From DATGMS01 sp040905145 (GTDB lineage Bacteria > Bacteroidota > Bacteroidia > Cytophagales > Cyclobacteriaceae), in contig JBBDSC010000190.1 of the NCBI GenBank assembly GCA_040905145.1, forward strand, positions 1-20,212: a stretch of 20,212 nucleotides of DNA, written 5' to 3'. Both the position numbers and the translations under genes were made by a program. The notes under the pieces were generated by a model that searched no databases, was not told the DNA's origin, and worked only from the letters and a program-made list of their open reading frames with translations. This document shows, one piece after another, positions 6,916 through 13,587 of the stretch (position 1 is the first letter of the stretch; each line of letters opens with the position of its first letter).

Positions 6916-8265
6916 ATGTCCCATACCCCACCTTCTTTCGAGAATTTTAAATTAAATAAGCAACTTTTGGAGGCCATAAAGGATGCTGGTTATGCTAAAC
7001 CCACCCCGATCCAGGAAAAAGCGGTTCCTTTAGCCTTGGCTGGACATGATTTACTGGGCATTGCCCAAACAGGTACAGGCAAGACTGCGGCTTATGTTCT
7101 GCCTATTTTAATGAAAGTAAAATATGCCCAGGGAATTCATCCAAGGGCTTTGATCCTTGCCCCTACCAGGGAACTGGTCATGCAGATCGAAAAGGTTCTT
7201 GTGCAGTTGAGTAAATATACTGATTTGAGAGTAGCATGTCTGTATGGGGGACTTGGCCCAAAAACACAGATTGAGAAGGTAAAAGAGGGAGCTGATATCA
7301 TAGTGGCCACCCCAGGCCGCTTTATGGACTTATACAGCAGAGGTGAATTGTTCGTGAAGGAGATTAAAACCATGGTGTTGGATGAAGCGGATAAGATGAT
7401 GGATATGGGCTTCCTTCCCCAGATCAGGGCCATACTTGAAATAATCCCAGTAAAAAGGCAGAACTTGCTTTTTTCTGCCACCTTCTCTGAAAGGGTAGAA
7501 AAGATATCCTATGATTTCCTGGAATTTCCCGAAAAAATTGAGATCAACCTTCAAGCGACCACCGCAGAAACAGTATCACAGGTAAGGTATGCAGTGCCCA
7601 ACCTGAACACTAAAATCCATCTGTTGGATTATCTTCTTCAGGATCAGAACATCACGAGGGTAATGGTATTCACCAAATCAAAAACGCATGCGGAGGCTGT
7701 TTATCATTTTATTGAGAAAAAGAAACATGGGGAGACCCGTGTCATTCATGCCAATAAAGGACAGAACACCAGGATCAACTCCATGGAAGATTTTAAGGCC
7801 GGTCATGTCCGGGTTTTGGTCGCCACAGATGTGGCAGCAAGAGGCTTGGATATAGGAATGGTCAGCCATGTGATCAATTTCGACGTGCCCCTGATCTACG
7901 AGGATTATGTACATAGAATAGGAAGATCAGGAAGGGCAGAAAATGAAGGCGCAGCCATTACTTTTGTGAATCCTGCAGAAGAATATCATTTTGGAAGAAT
8001 CCAGGAAATTATCCGAATGGAAGTTCCCTGTTTGGATATTCCGGAAGAAGTGAAAATAACCCCTACACCTTTTGCTGAAAAACAAGCCTATGAGCGGGAA
8101 ATCGATAACCAAAAGAGAAAGGCTGATCCGGATTTTAAAGGGGCTTTTCATGAGAAAAAACCACTTCCACAAACAAAATATATTAAAGAAAAACCAAAGG
8201 GAAATAAGTACAGCAAGGCTAAGAGGAACAGGAATCAGATGAAAAAAAAGGGGGGGAAAAGGTAA
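6916..8265 (+). CDS. DEAD-box ATP-dependent RNA helicase (RhlE-like)
   Basis: This 449-residue RNA helicase, acting in ribosome assembly or RNA turnover, has every core motif: Q motif with F9 and PTPIQ at 29-33, Walker A AQTGTGKT at 50-57, PTREL at 83-87, TPGR at 132-135, DEAD at 156-159, SAT at 187-189, TDVAARGLDI at 304-313 and HRIGRSGR at 333-340. After about residue 375 comes a lysine-rich tail ending NQMKKKGGKR, a likely unspecific RNA-binding extension. The tail includes an A8-G7 homopolymer run in the DNA just before the stop. The gene is divergent from pyrC and is followed by the EamA transporter after 126 bp. RhlE is the closest subfamily by layout, but CshA/DeaD-like relatives cannot be excluded. 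Confidence 0.93.
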   Translation: MSHTPPSFENFKLNKQLLEAIKDAGYAKPTPIQEKAVPLALAGHDLLGIAQTGTGKTAAYVLPILMKVKYAQGIHPRALILAPTRELVMQIEKVLVQLSKYTDLRVACLYGGLGPKTQIEKVKEGADIIVATPGRFMDLYSRGELFVKEIKTMVLDEADKMMDMGFLPQIRAILEIIPVKRQNLLFSATFSERVEKISYDFLEFPEKIEINLQATTAETVSQVRYAVPNLNTKIHLLDYLLQDQNITRVMVFTKSKTHAEAVYHFIEKKKHGETRVIHANKGQNTRINSMEDFKAGHVRVLVATDVAARGLDIGMVSHVINFDVPLIYEDYVHRIGRSGRAENEGAAITFVNPAEEYHFGRIQEIIRMEVPCLDIPEEVKITPTPFAEKQAYEREIDNQKRKADPDFKGAFHEKKPLPQTKYIKEKPKGNKYSKAKRNRNQMKKKGGKR

Positions 8266-8347
8266 TCGGAAGTAAAGGGTAAATAAAAACCAGCCTTACC
8301 TCATATGAAAAATTTCAGATGATGATATCAGGACCAGGCATATCCCC

Positions 8348-8355
8348 TATATTTG
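8348..8355 (+). promoter_or_regulatory. Promoter -7 box for the EamA transporter
   Basis: TATATTTG matches the Bacteroidota -7 consensus TAnnTTTG exactly and lies 36 bases before the TTG start at 8392, a sensible leader length. No good TTTG -33 box sits at the expected distance (TTTC at 8313-8316 is too far). Confidence 0.45.
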
Positions 8356-8391
8356 TACCTAATTTTGACATCCTAAAAATTCTAATTCTAA

Positions 8392-9279
8392 TTGACAGAG
8401 ACTGTTCTAATCTCTATCGCTGTTTTACTAAGAGTATTTTCCAATCCTCTCGGAAACGTTTTTCAAAAGCAACTCACTTCAGAAGGAAACCACCCTTTAC
8501 TCGTCAATTTTCTGACTTATGCATTATTGTCTTTTGTTTGCATTTTTATTGCTTCATTCACTGAATGGAATGAACTGTCCCGACATTTTTGGCTTTATTC
8601 TATTTTAGGTGGAGTTGCAGGAGCAGTAGGAAATGGTTTTTTGGTCAAGGCACTACAAAAAGGAGATCTTTCGGTTCTTGGCCCCATCAATTCTTATAAA
8701 CCGGTTATAGGAATTATTGCCGGAGTTTTCCTTTTAGGAGAGATTCCCAATCTTTGGGGAGTGCTTGGCATTGCATTGATCATTTACGGAAGTTATTTCG
8801 TATTGGACACCACTGAAGAGAGATTTACTTTGTCTTTATTAAATAAAAGTGAAATACAATTCCGTCTATGGGCAATGATATTGACCGCAGTGGAGGCTGT
8901 ATTCGTAAAGAAAGTCATTTTGGCATCTTCCATTTCCATTGCCTTTATTAGCTGGTGCTGCTTTGGTGCTATTTTTTCATTTCTTCTCATATTTATTTAC
9001 CGGCTGGACTTCAAAAGAGAAATAAGAAAAATAACATCCTCCGACCTTAGTAGATATGTGTTTCTTATCGTGTGTATTGGTACCATGCAGTTTACAACCA
9101 ATTATTCTTTTGACCATATGCCTGTTGGATATGCCTTATCACTTTTTCAACTTTCCACAATTGTTGGGGTAATGTTCGGATACAGGATCTTTAAAGAGCA
9201 AGACATTCGCAAAAAATTGATCGGTTCAGTTATAATGTTACTAGGCTCAATTGTAATTATTCTATTAAAAGACCAATAA
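8392..9279 (+). CDS. EamA/DMT-superfamily permease
   Basis: This is an inner-membrane transporter of 295 residues with about ten hydrophobic segments (roughly 5-22, 36-55, 66-85, 93-116, 119-138, 155-175, 180-203, 222-238, 244-263 and 273-292). That fits the two-times-five-helix plan of the drug/metabolite family, with EamA-type features such as GPINSYKPVIGIIAGVFLLG ending the first half. The substrate is unknown. The start is TTG at 8392, because the first in-frame ATG is deep inside the protein and would remove five helices; the exact -7 box upstream supports TTG. The gene is monocistronic, converging with rhaM. Confidence 0.85.
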   Translation: MTETVLISIAVLLRVFSNPLGNVFQKQLTSEGNHPLLVNFLTYALLSFVCIFIASFTEWNELSRHFWLYSILGGVAGAVGNGFLVKALQKGDLSVLGPINSYKPVIGIIAGVFLLGEIPNLWGVLGIALIIYGSYFVLDTTEERFTLSLLNKSEIQFRLWAMILTAVEAVFVKKVILASSISIAFISWCCFGAIFSFLLIFIYRLDFKREIRKITSSDLSRYVFLIVCIGTMQFTTNYSFDHMPVGYALSLFQLSTIVGVMFGYRIFKEQDIRKKLIGSVIMLLGSIVIILLKDQ

Positions 9280-9303
9280 AATAAATAGGGCTTACCTTAT
9301 TTT
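9278..9303. terminator. Weak bidirectional terminator-like hairpin after the EamA gene
   Basis: AAAATA (9278-9283) and AGG (9287-9289) pair with CCT (9295-9297) and TATTTT (9298-9303), with a 3-base bulge and a 5-base loop. The hairpin overlaps the transporter stop codon and sits between convergent genes, where a shared terminator is expected. GC content of the stem is low. Confidence 0.35.
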
Positions 9304-9386
9304 GAATACAACTCCAGAGATTTGGATACTTTCTTTGCATCAAATTTGAGAAGCAGATCATTTACCTAAGAAACGCCCGGAATTAT

Positions 9387-9707
9387 TCACTCCAAAGTAA
9401 ATACGTTCCTTAAAGGACTTGAAACCGGGGAGCTATCAGGATTGGTTTCCATTATATCCGCCATATATTTCCACCACTTTTGCACAACCTCTGCATTTCT
9501 TAAGTCTTGGGAAGAACCAATGCCTTTTACGGTTTGAACAGCAAATAAGGTCGAACTTTCTTTATCCAGATAGATGGAATAATCCACTACTCCGGATTCC
9601 TTTAACAAATTGATCAACTCCGGCCAGATTTCCCGGTGCCTTTTTTCGTATTCCTCTTCAAAACCTGGGATCAGTTTCATTTGGAAGGCTATTTTCCTTG
9701 TTTCCAT
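9387..9707 (-). CDS. rhaM: L-rhamnose mutarotase
   Basis: This small dimeric alpha/beta enzyme (RhaM, formerly DUF718) interconverts alpha- and beta-L-rhamnose so that the isomerase receives the right anomer. At 106 residues it matches the family's length of about 104. The motifs are complete: FQMKLIPGFEEEYEKRH at 8-24 with Y20 and H24 (the proton-transfer pair in the E. coli enzyme), IWPEL at 27-31, GVVDYSIYLD at 39-48, WWKYMADIM at 78-86 and NPDSSP at 89-94. No rhaA, rhaB or rhaD is in the window. The gene sits 3 bp downstream of the stop of a decayed reading frame, which suggests it was once second in an operon. Some family members act on other deoxysugars, so rhamnose is the likely, not the certain, substrate. 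Confidence 0.9.
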   Translation of the reverse strand: METRKIAFQMKLIPGFEEEYEKRHREIWPELINLLKESGVVDYSIYLDKESSTLFAVQTVKGIGSSQDLRNAEVVQKWWKYMADIMETNPDSSPVSSPLRNVFTLE

Positions 9708-9710
9708 GTG

Positions 9711-9860
9711 CTATTGCTGTTTGGTTATTAATGCACCCGGAATGGACCGATGAAGTTCTTCAATTTTCAATTCTTTTTTGGTTACTTTGAACACCCTGCC
9801 ATGCCTGTTCCCATTAAGGAAACTGACCTGATCGGAAATATCTCCACAATTATATTTCTC
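9711..9860 (-). pseudogene. 3' remnant (49 codons) of a lost gene upstream of rhaM
   Basis: On the minus strand a frame opens after a stop at 9863-9861 and runs to TAG at 9713-9711, three bases before the rhaM ATG. It has no start codon. The 49 residues look like a genuine protein C-terminus: mixed composition, with segments CGDISDQVSFLNGNRHG and RVFKVTKKELKIEELH and the ending SIPGALITKQQ. The spacing to rhaM is operon-like. The best reading is that a longer gene co-transcribed with rhaM lost its 5' part. The two other minus-strand frames upstream show no convincing continuation, so this is truncation rather than a simple frameshift. I do not recognise the family. Confidence 0.5.
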
Positions 9861-9863
9861 TTA

Positions 9864-10110
9864 AGGCAGGATAGAGCAGGATGCATAAATTTATATTTAA
9901 TACTTCCTTAGGAATAAATATTTATGTTCTTTTATAGATTACGTAAATCTAAAATTTCTTTTTAGATGAAACCAAAGTATGATTGAAGTTAAATATTTCC
10001 TAATTTAAACAACAGGTTTGTTTATTGATAAGAGCCAGCAGGTACTGGCCATAAGGTTGATTATTCCATATAGGTATATAATTCTAAAACAGGACCGCAA
10101 ATTTTAAATA
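9864..10110. other. AT-rich intergenic region before the ThuA gene, with small palindromes
   Basis: No gene is seen. Possible regulatory dyads are a 12-bp palindrome ATAAATATTTAT (9914-9925), an imperfect palindrome around TTACGTAA (9936-9950), and GCCAG/CTGGC separated by six bases (10034-10049). No exact TAnnTTTG box was found, so the promoter of the plus-strand gene at 10111 is not assigned. The TTACGTAA and GCCAG dyads are the better operator candidates. Confidence 0.3.
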
Positions 10111-11166
10111 ATGAAGATGAATTGTTTCAACAATCAAAGACCACCGCAATTCTTGGTGACAGGAAAGATTATGGTGAGCCTAACGATAATGCTCTTGGCT
10201 TCCCTTTCCTGTCAGGGCCAAGATTCCGAACAGTGGATCCAATATGAGGGCAAGGAAGGACCCGGAAAAGGAAAACATATCGTCTTGATCAGTGGGGACG
10301 ATGAATACCGTTCGGAGGAAGGATTGCCCATGTTGGGAAAATTGTTGGCCGAACGCTATGGGTTTAATTGCACGGTACTATTTGCCATTGATCCTGAAAC
10401 GGATGAAGTCACTCCCAACTATCCCAATAATATTCCTGGATTGGAACATTTAAAAACGGCAGATCTGATGATTATGCTCATGCGGTTCAGGGAACTGCCC
10501 GATGAGCAGATGAAGCACATTGATGACTATATCAGGGCCGGCAAACCCTTAATTGGGTTGCGTACCTCAACGCATGCCTTCAACTACAGCGAAAACCAGA
10601 ATAGTCCTTATGCGAAATACAGTTGGCAAAGCGAGGAGGAGAACTGGGAACAAGGATTTGGACGTCAGGTTTTGGGTGAAACCTGGGTGAGTCATCATGG
10701 GCACCATGGTCATGAAGGGACTAGAGCCTTGATAGATGGAATAAATCAGCTCAAGGATCACCCTATCTTAAGAGGCATAAAAGACATATGGGGACCTTCG
10801 GATGTGTACACTGTCAGAAATTTGCCAGATGACGCCAATGTGCTGGTTTACGGGCAACCCACAAAGGGGATGACGCCGGATACTGAACTGAATTGGGAAA
10901 AAGCCGTAATGCCCATAGCATGGACCACCAACTACACCAGCGAAGATGGCAATACCTCAAAAGTATTCACCACAACAATGGGGGCATCAGTTGACTTGGA
11001 GAGTGAAGACCTAAGAAAATTGATCGTCAACGCCAGCTTTTGGTGCCTGGACATGGAGCAGGCCATTACTGATAATATGAATGTGGATTATGTGGGGGAT
11101 TACCAGCCTACCATGTTCGGGTTTGATAAATTCCAAAAAGGATTGAAACCCGCTGATTTTAAATAG
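10111..11166 (+). CDS. Secreted ThuA-domain protein
   Basis: The 351-residue protein has an N-terminal export signal: a basic stretch, a hydrophobic core at about 20-33, and Cys34. The lipobox is poor (S31-L32-S33-C34), so lipoprotein or plain secreted protein both remain possible. The mature part is a ThuA domain, a glutamine-amidotransferase-like alpha/beta fold: ISGDDEYRSEEGLPMLGKLL at 60-79, the strand LMIMLMRFRELPDEQM at about 119-134, GLRTSTHAF at 149-157, and a His cluster HHGHHGH at 195-201 that looks metal- or substrate-binding. ThuA proteins are linked to disaccharide and keto-sugar use (first seen in rhizobial trehalose use), but their chemistry is poorly defined. ATG codons at 10117 and 10171 are alternatives; the first gives a normal signal peptide. 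Confidence 0.82.
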   Translation: MKMNCFNNQRPPQFLVTGKIMVSLTIMLLASLSCQGQDSEQWIQYEGKEGPGKGKHIVLISGDDEYRSEEGLPMLGKLLAERYGFNCTVLFAIDPETDEVTPNYPNNIPGLEHLKTADLMIMLMRFRELPDEQMKHIDDYIRAGKPLIGLRTSTHAFNYSENQNSPYAKYSWQSEEENWEQGFGRQVLGETWVSHHGHHGHEGTRALIDGINQLKDHPILRGIKDIWGPSDVYTVRNLPDDANVLVYGQPTKGMTPDTELNWEKAVMPIAWTTNYTSEDGNTSKVFTTTMGASVDLESEDLRKLIVNASFWCLDMEQAITDNMNVDYVGDYQPTMFGFDKFQKGLKPADFK

Positions 11167-11180
11167 GCATCCAAATCCGT

Positions 11181-11250
11181 AAACCTTCCAGGTTTCACTG
11201 GGAGAGTTTTTGATAATAGGCAGGTTCTCAACAAAACCCTAGAAGGTTTT
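11181..11250. repeat. Pair of inverted AAACCTTC-YAGG-TTT mini-repeats
   Basis: Copy one (11181-11195) is AAACCT-TCC-AGGTTT. Copy two (11233-11250), read on the other strand, is AAAACC-TTCTAG-GGTTTT. Each folds on its own, and the two copies are in opposite orientation about 40 bp apart, so they can also pair with each other. The stems are followed on the plus strand by short T runs (11207-11211), so the first could terminate the ThuA transcript. This motif resembles interspersed mini-repeats in other Bacteroidota. Confidence 0.5.
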
Positions 11251-11322
11251 ATCCACTAAAAAGTGCAGAAATGGTTTTTTTCCCTAAATTTATTTTCCCA
11301 ACAAAAAAATAAGGAAATGAAT

Positions 11323-12672
11323 ATGAATGTCAAATTGGATCGAAGGAAATTCATCAATGTCCTCTCTGTTACCGGAACAGGCTTAGCTGTGGGAATACCA
11401 CACCTTGCAAGTTCTGGCCCGCAAGATTCCAAACCGGCCATTTTAGGTGGGGCCAAGGCCCATCCCGCAGGGTTCCCTGGCTGGCCGGTGTTTGACCAGA
11501 CGGAAGAAAATGCACTGACAGAGGTACTGGAAAGCAAATCCTGGGGCCGTCTCAACGGAAATGTGGTCGCCACTTTTGAAAAAGAATACGGAAAAGCTTT
11601 TGGTGCAAAACACTGCCTTGGCGTATCCAGTGGTACCAGTGCCCTATATACTATCCTTGGTGCAATGGACATTGGCCCGGGTGACGAGGTTATTATGCCT
11701 GTTTACACCTTTGTGGCTACCTACAATGTAGTTGTACTGAATTACGCTTTGCCCATATTTGTGGATACGGACATAGAAAGCTTTCAGATAGATGCCAACA
11801 AAATCGAACCTGCCATCACCAAGCAAACAAAAGCCATCATGCCCGTACATATCGGTGGCTCCCCGGCAAATATGGATAAGATCCTTGAGGTGGCCAATAA
11901 GGCAAATGTTCCACTCATCGAAGATGCCTGCCAGGCACATTTGGCGGAGTGGAGAGGAAAGCCTGTGGGGAATTTTGGATTGGCTGGAGCCTTCAGCTTT
12001 CAGTCATCAAAAAACCTTAACACCGGTGAAGGCGGGGCCATTATCACGAATGATGAGCAGTTTGCCCAAACCTGCTATCGCTTCCATAACCAGGGACAGG
12101 GAGGCACGTCCACCTCTTATCAAGCAGGCTCGGGGACTCGCGCCACCAACATGCGGCTCACTGAATTTCAAGGAAGCATATTACTTGCCCAAATGACACG
12201 GTTAGAAGAGCAGAGCAATCGCAGAAGCAAAAATGCGGCTTATTTGACTTCCATGCTTGAAGAAATCCCAGGCATAAAACCGGCAAAACTTTATGAAGGG
12301 ACCACCAACAGTGCCTATCATCTTTATATGTTCCGTTTTGATAAAAATCATTTTGCCAATATGAGCCGTGACAGGTTTCTGGAGGCCTTAAATGCGGAAG
12401 GTGTGCCCTGCTCCTCAGGGTATGGTACCATGAACAGGGACGAATATGTAACAGGATTGGCAGAGAACAAGCATTACCAGAAGATCTACGGCAAGAAAGT
12501 TATGCAGGAGTGGCTGGAGCGAAATCAATGTCCGCAAAATGATATATTGGCCCGAGAGCAAGCTGTATGGTTCACCCAGACTATGTTATTGGGTACAAAG
12601 TCGGACATGGACCAGATCGTGGAAGCTATCCGCAAGATCCAAAAATATGCAGGGGAGATATCCAAAGCATAA
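11323..12672 (+). CDS. Tat-signal DegT/DnrJ/EryC1/StrS-family PLP aminotransferase-like protein
   Basis: With ATG at 11323 the protein has 449 residues. I chose this start because AAGGA (11311-11315) lies seven bases upstream; ATG 11317 is too close to it, and the longer frame from 11263 places junk before the signal. Residues 5-25 hold a twin-arginine signal (LDRRKFINVLS then a hydrophobic, Ala/Gly-rich stretch). The fold-type I PLP domain has SSGTSAL at 102-108, EDACQAH at 200-206 (D201 to the PLP ring nitrogen) and SFQSSKNLNTGEGG at 225-238, where K230 should bind PLP. The relatives are cytoplasmic sugar aminotransferases, but export of a folded, cofactor-loaded enzyme by Tat implies action in the periplasm. 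The substrate is unknown. It follows the ThuA gene by 156 bp with hairpins between. Confidence 0.85.
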   Translation: MNVKLDRRKFINVLSVTGTGLAVGIPHLASSGPQDSKPAILGGAKAHPAGFPGWPVFDQTEENALTEVLESKSWGRLNGNVVATFEKEYGKAFGAKHCLGVSSGTSALYTILGAMDIGPGDEVIMPVYTFVATYNVVVLNYALPIFVDTDIESFQIDANKIEPAITKQTKAIMPVHIGGSPANMDKILEVANKANVPLIEDACQAHLAEWRGKPVGNFGLAGAFSFQSSKNLNTGEGGAIITNDEQFAQTCYRFHNQGQGGTSTSYQAGSGTRATNMRLTEFQGSILLAQMTRLEEQSNRRSKNAAYLTSMLEEIPGIKPAKLYEGTTNSAYHLYMFRFDKNHFANMSRDRFLEALNAEGVPCSSGYGTMNRDEYVTGLAENKHYQKIYGKKVMQEWLERNQCPQNDILAREQAVWFTQTMLLGTKSDMDQIVEAIRKIQKYAGEISKA

Positions 12673-12685
12673 ACTGAGCATTGGC

Positions 12686-12693
12686 TACATTTG
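12686..12693 (+). promoter_or_regulatory. Candidate -7 box for murQ
   Basis: TACATTTG fits TAnnTTTG exactly, 66 bases before the murQ start and just past the stop of the preceding gene. There is no convincing -33 TTTG at the right distance. If real, murQ and the ceramidase-like gene form their own unit. Confidence 0.33.
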
Positions 12694-12759
12694 CATGCGC
12701 AGGATAGATAAAGAAGATCCTACATTACATGAATTCTAAATGATTATGACAGTTGGATA

Positions 12760-13587
12760 ATGACAAAGATTACAGAACAGCCTTCGCGGTATAACCACCT
12801 CGAGCAAAAAACAATAGAAGAATTAACCAGCCTGATCAACCAGGAAGATAAGAGCGTTCCCCTGGCGATTGAAAAGGCTCTCCCGGATATCCGGAAATTG
12901 ATAAAAGCAATTGTAGCAAAATTAAAGGATGGGGGCAGAATGTTTTACATAGGGGCTGGTAGCGGGGGGAGGTTATCTGTACTGGATATCATTGAGCTCC
13001 CTACAACCTATGGGATTGAAAAAGGACGGGTAAATGCAGTGCTTGCCGGGGGAATAGAGCATTTGATAAAAGCATTGGAAGACAAGGAAGATGATGAACA
13101 AGAAGGTTGGAAGTCCCTTCAGAACCAGGATATATCTACAAAGGACATAGTAATAGGGATTTCAGCCAGTGGTACTACCCCTTTTGTGCTGGCAGCACTT
13201 AAAAAGTGCCGGGAAAATCAGATAACAACAGGATGTGTAGTGAGTAACCCAGACTCTCCCATTGCAGAACAAGCAGATTATCCTATAGAAGTTATCACTG
13301 GACCGGAGTTTATTACCGGCAGCACAAGGATGAAATGTGGAACGGCCCAAAAAATGATCTTTGATATGATCAGCACGACGGTCATGATTCAGTTGGGTCG
13401 TGTGGAAGATAATAAAATGGTGCATGTAAAGCTCATCAACAATAAAATTATTGACCGGGCGGTACATATGCTGATGGAATTTTCCGGACTCAATGATTAC
13501 GGACAAGCTAAAGGGTTATTGATAAGCCACGGCAGTGTGGACAGTGTCCTGCAGCATGTAAAGAAACAACAACCTAATCAAGAATGA
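12760..13587 (+). CDS. murQ: N-acetylmuramic acid 6-phosphate etherase
   Basis: MurQ removes the D-lactyl ether from MurNAc-6-phosphate, giving GlcNAc-6-phosphate during cell-wall recycling in the cytoplasm. The 275 residues cover the SIS domain. The N-terminus has the TEQ..YNHLEQKTIEE and LINQED pattern; GRMFYIGAGSGGRLSVLDIIE at 59-79 carries E79 (equivalent to catalytic Glu83 in E. coli); ALEDKEDDEQEG at 105-116 carries the second acid, probably E110; then GISASGTTPFV at 133-143 and TGSTRMKCGTAQKM at 186-199. The usual GAGTSGR reads GAGSGGR, and PPTFG reads PTTYG, so it is somewhat divergent. The protein ends soon after the SIS domain and lacks the longer C-terminal helices of about 300-residue homologues. 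The stop overlaps the next gene's ATG by 4 bp. Confidence 0.85.
   Translation: MTKITEQPSRYNHLEQKTIEELTSLINQEDKSVPLAIEKALPDIRKLIKAIVAKLKDGGRMFYIGAGSGGRLSVLDIIELPTTYGIEKGRVNAVLAGGIEHLIKALEDKEDDEQEGWKSLQNQDISTKDIVIGISASGTTPFVLAALKKCRENQITTGCVVSNPDSPIAEQADYPIEVITGPEFITGSTRMKCGTAQKMIFDMISTTVMIQLGRVEDNKMVHVKLINNKIIDRAVHMLMEFSGLNDYGQAKGLLISHGSVDSVLQHVKKQQPNQE

Noticed and set aside
11263..11322. Longer start for the DegT-like gene
   Set aside because: The extra 20 residues precede the twin-arginine signal and would spoil it. The AAGGA site fits ATG 11323.
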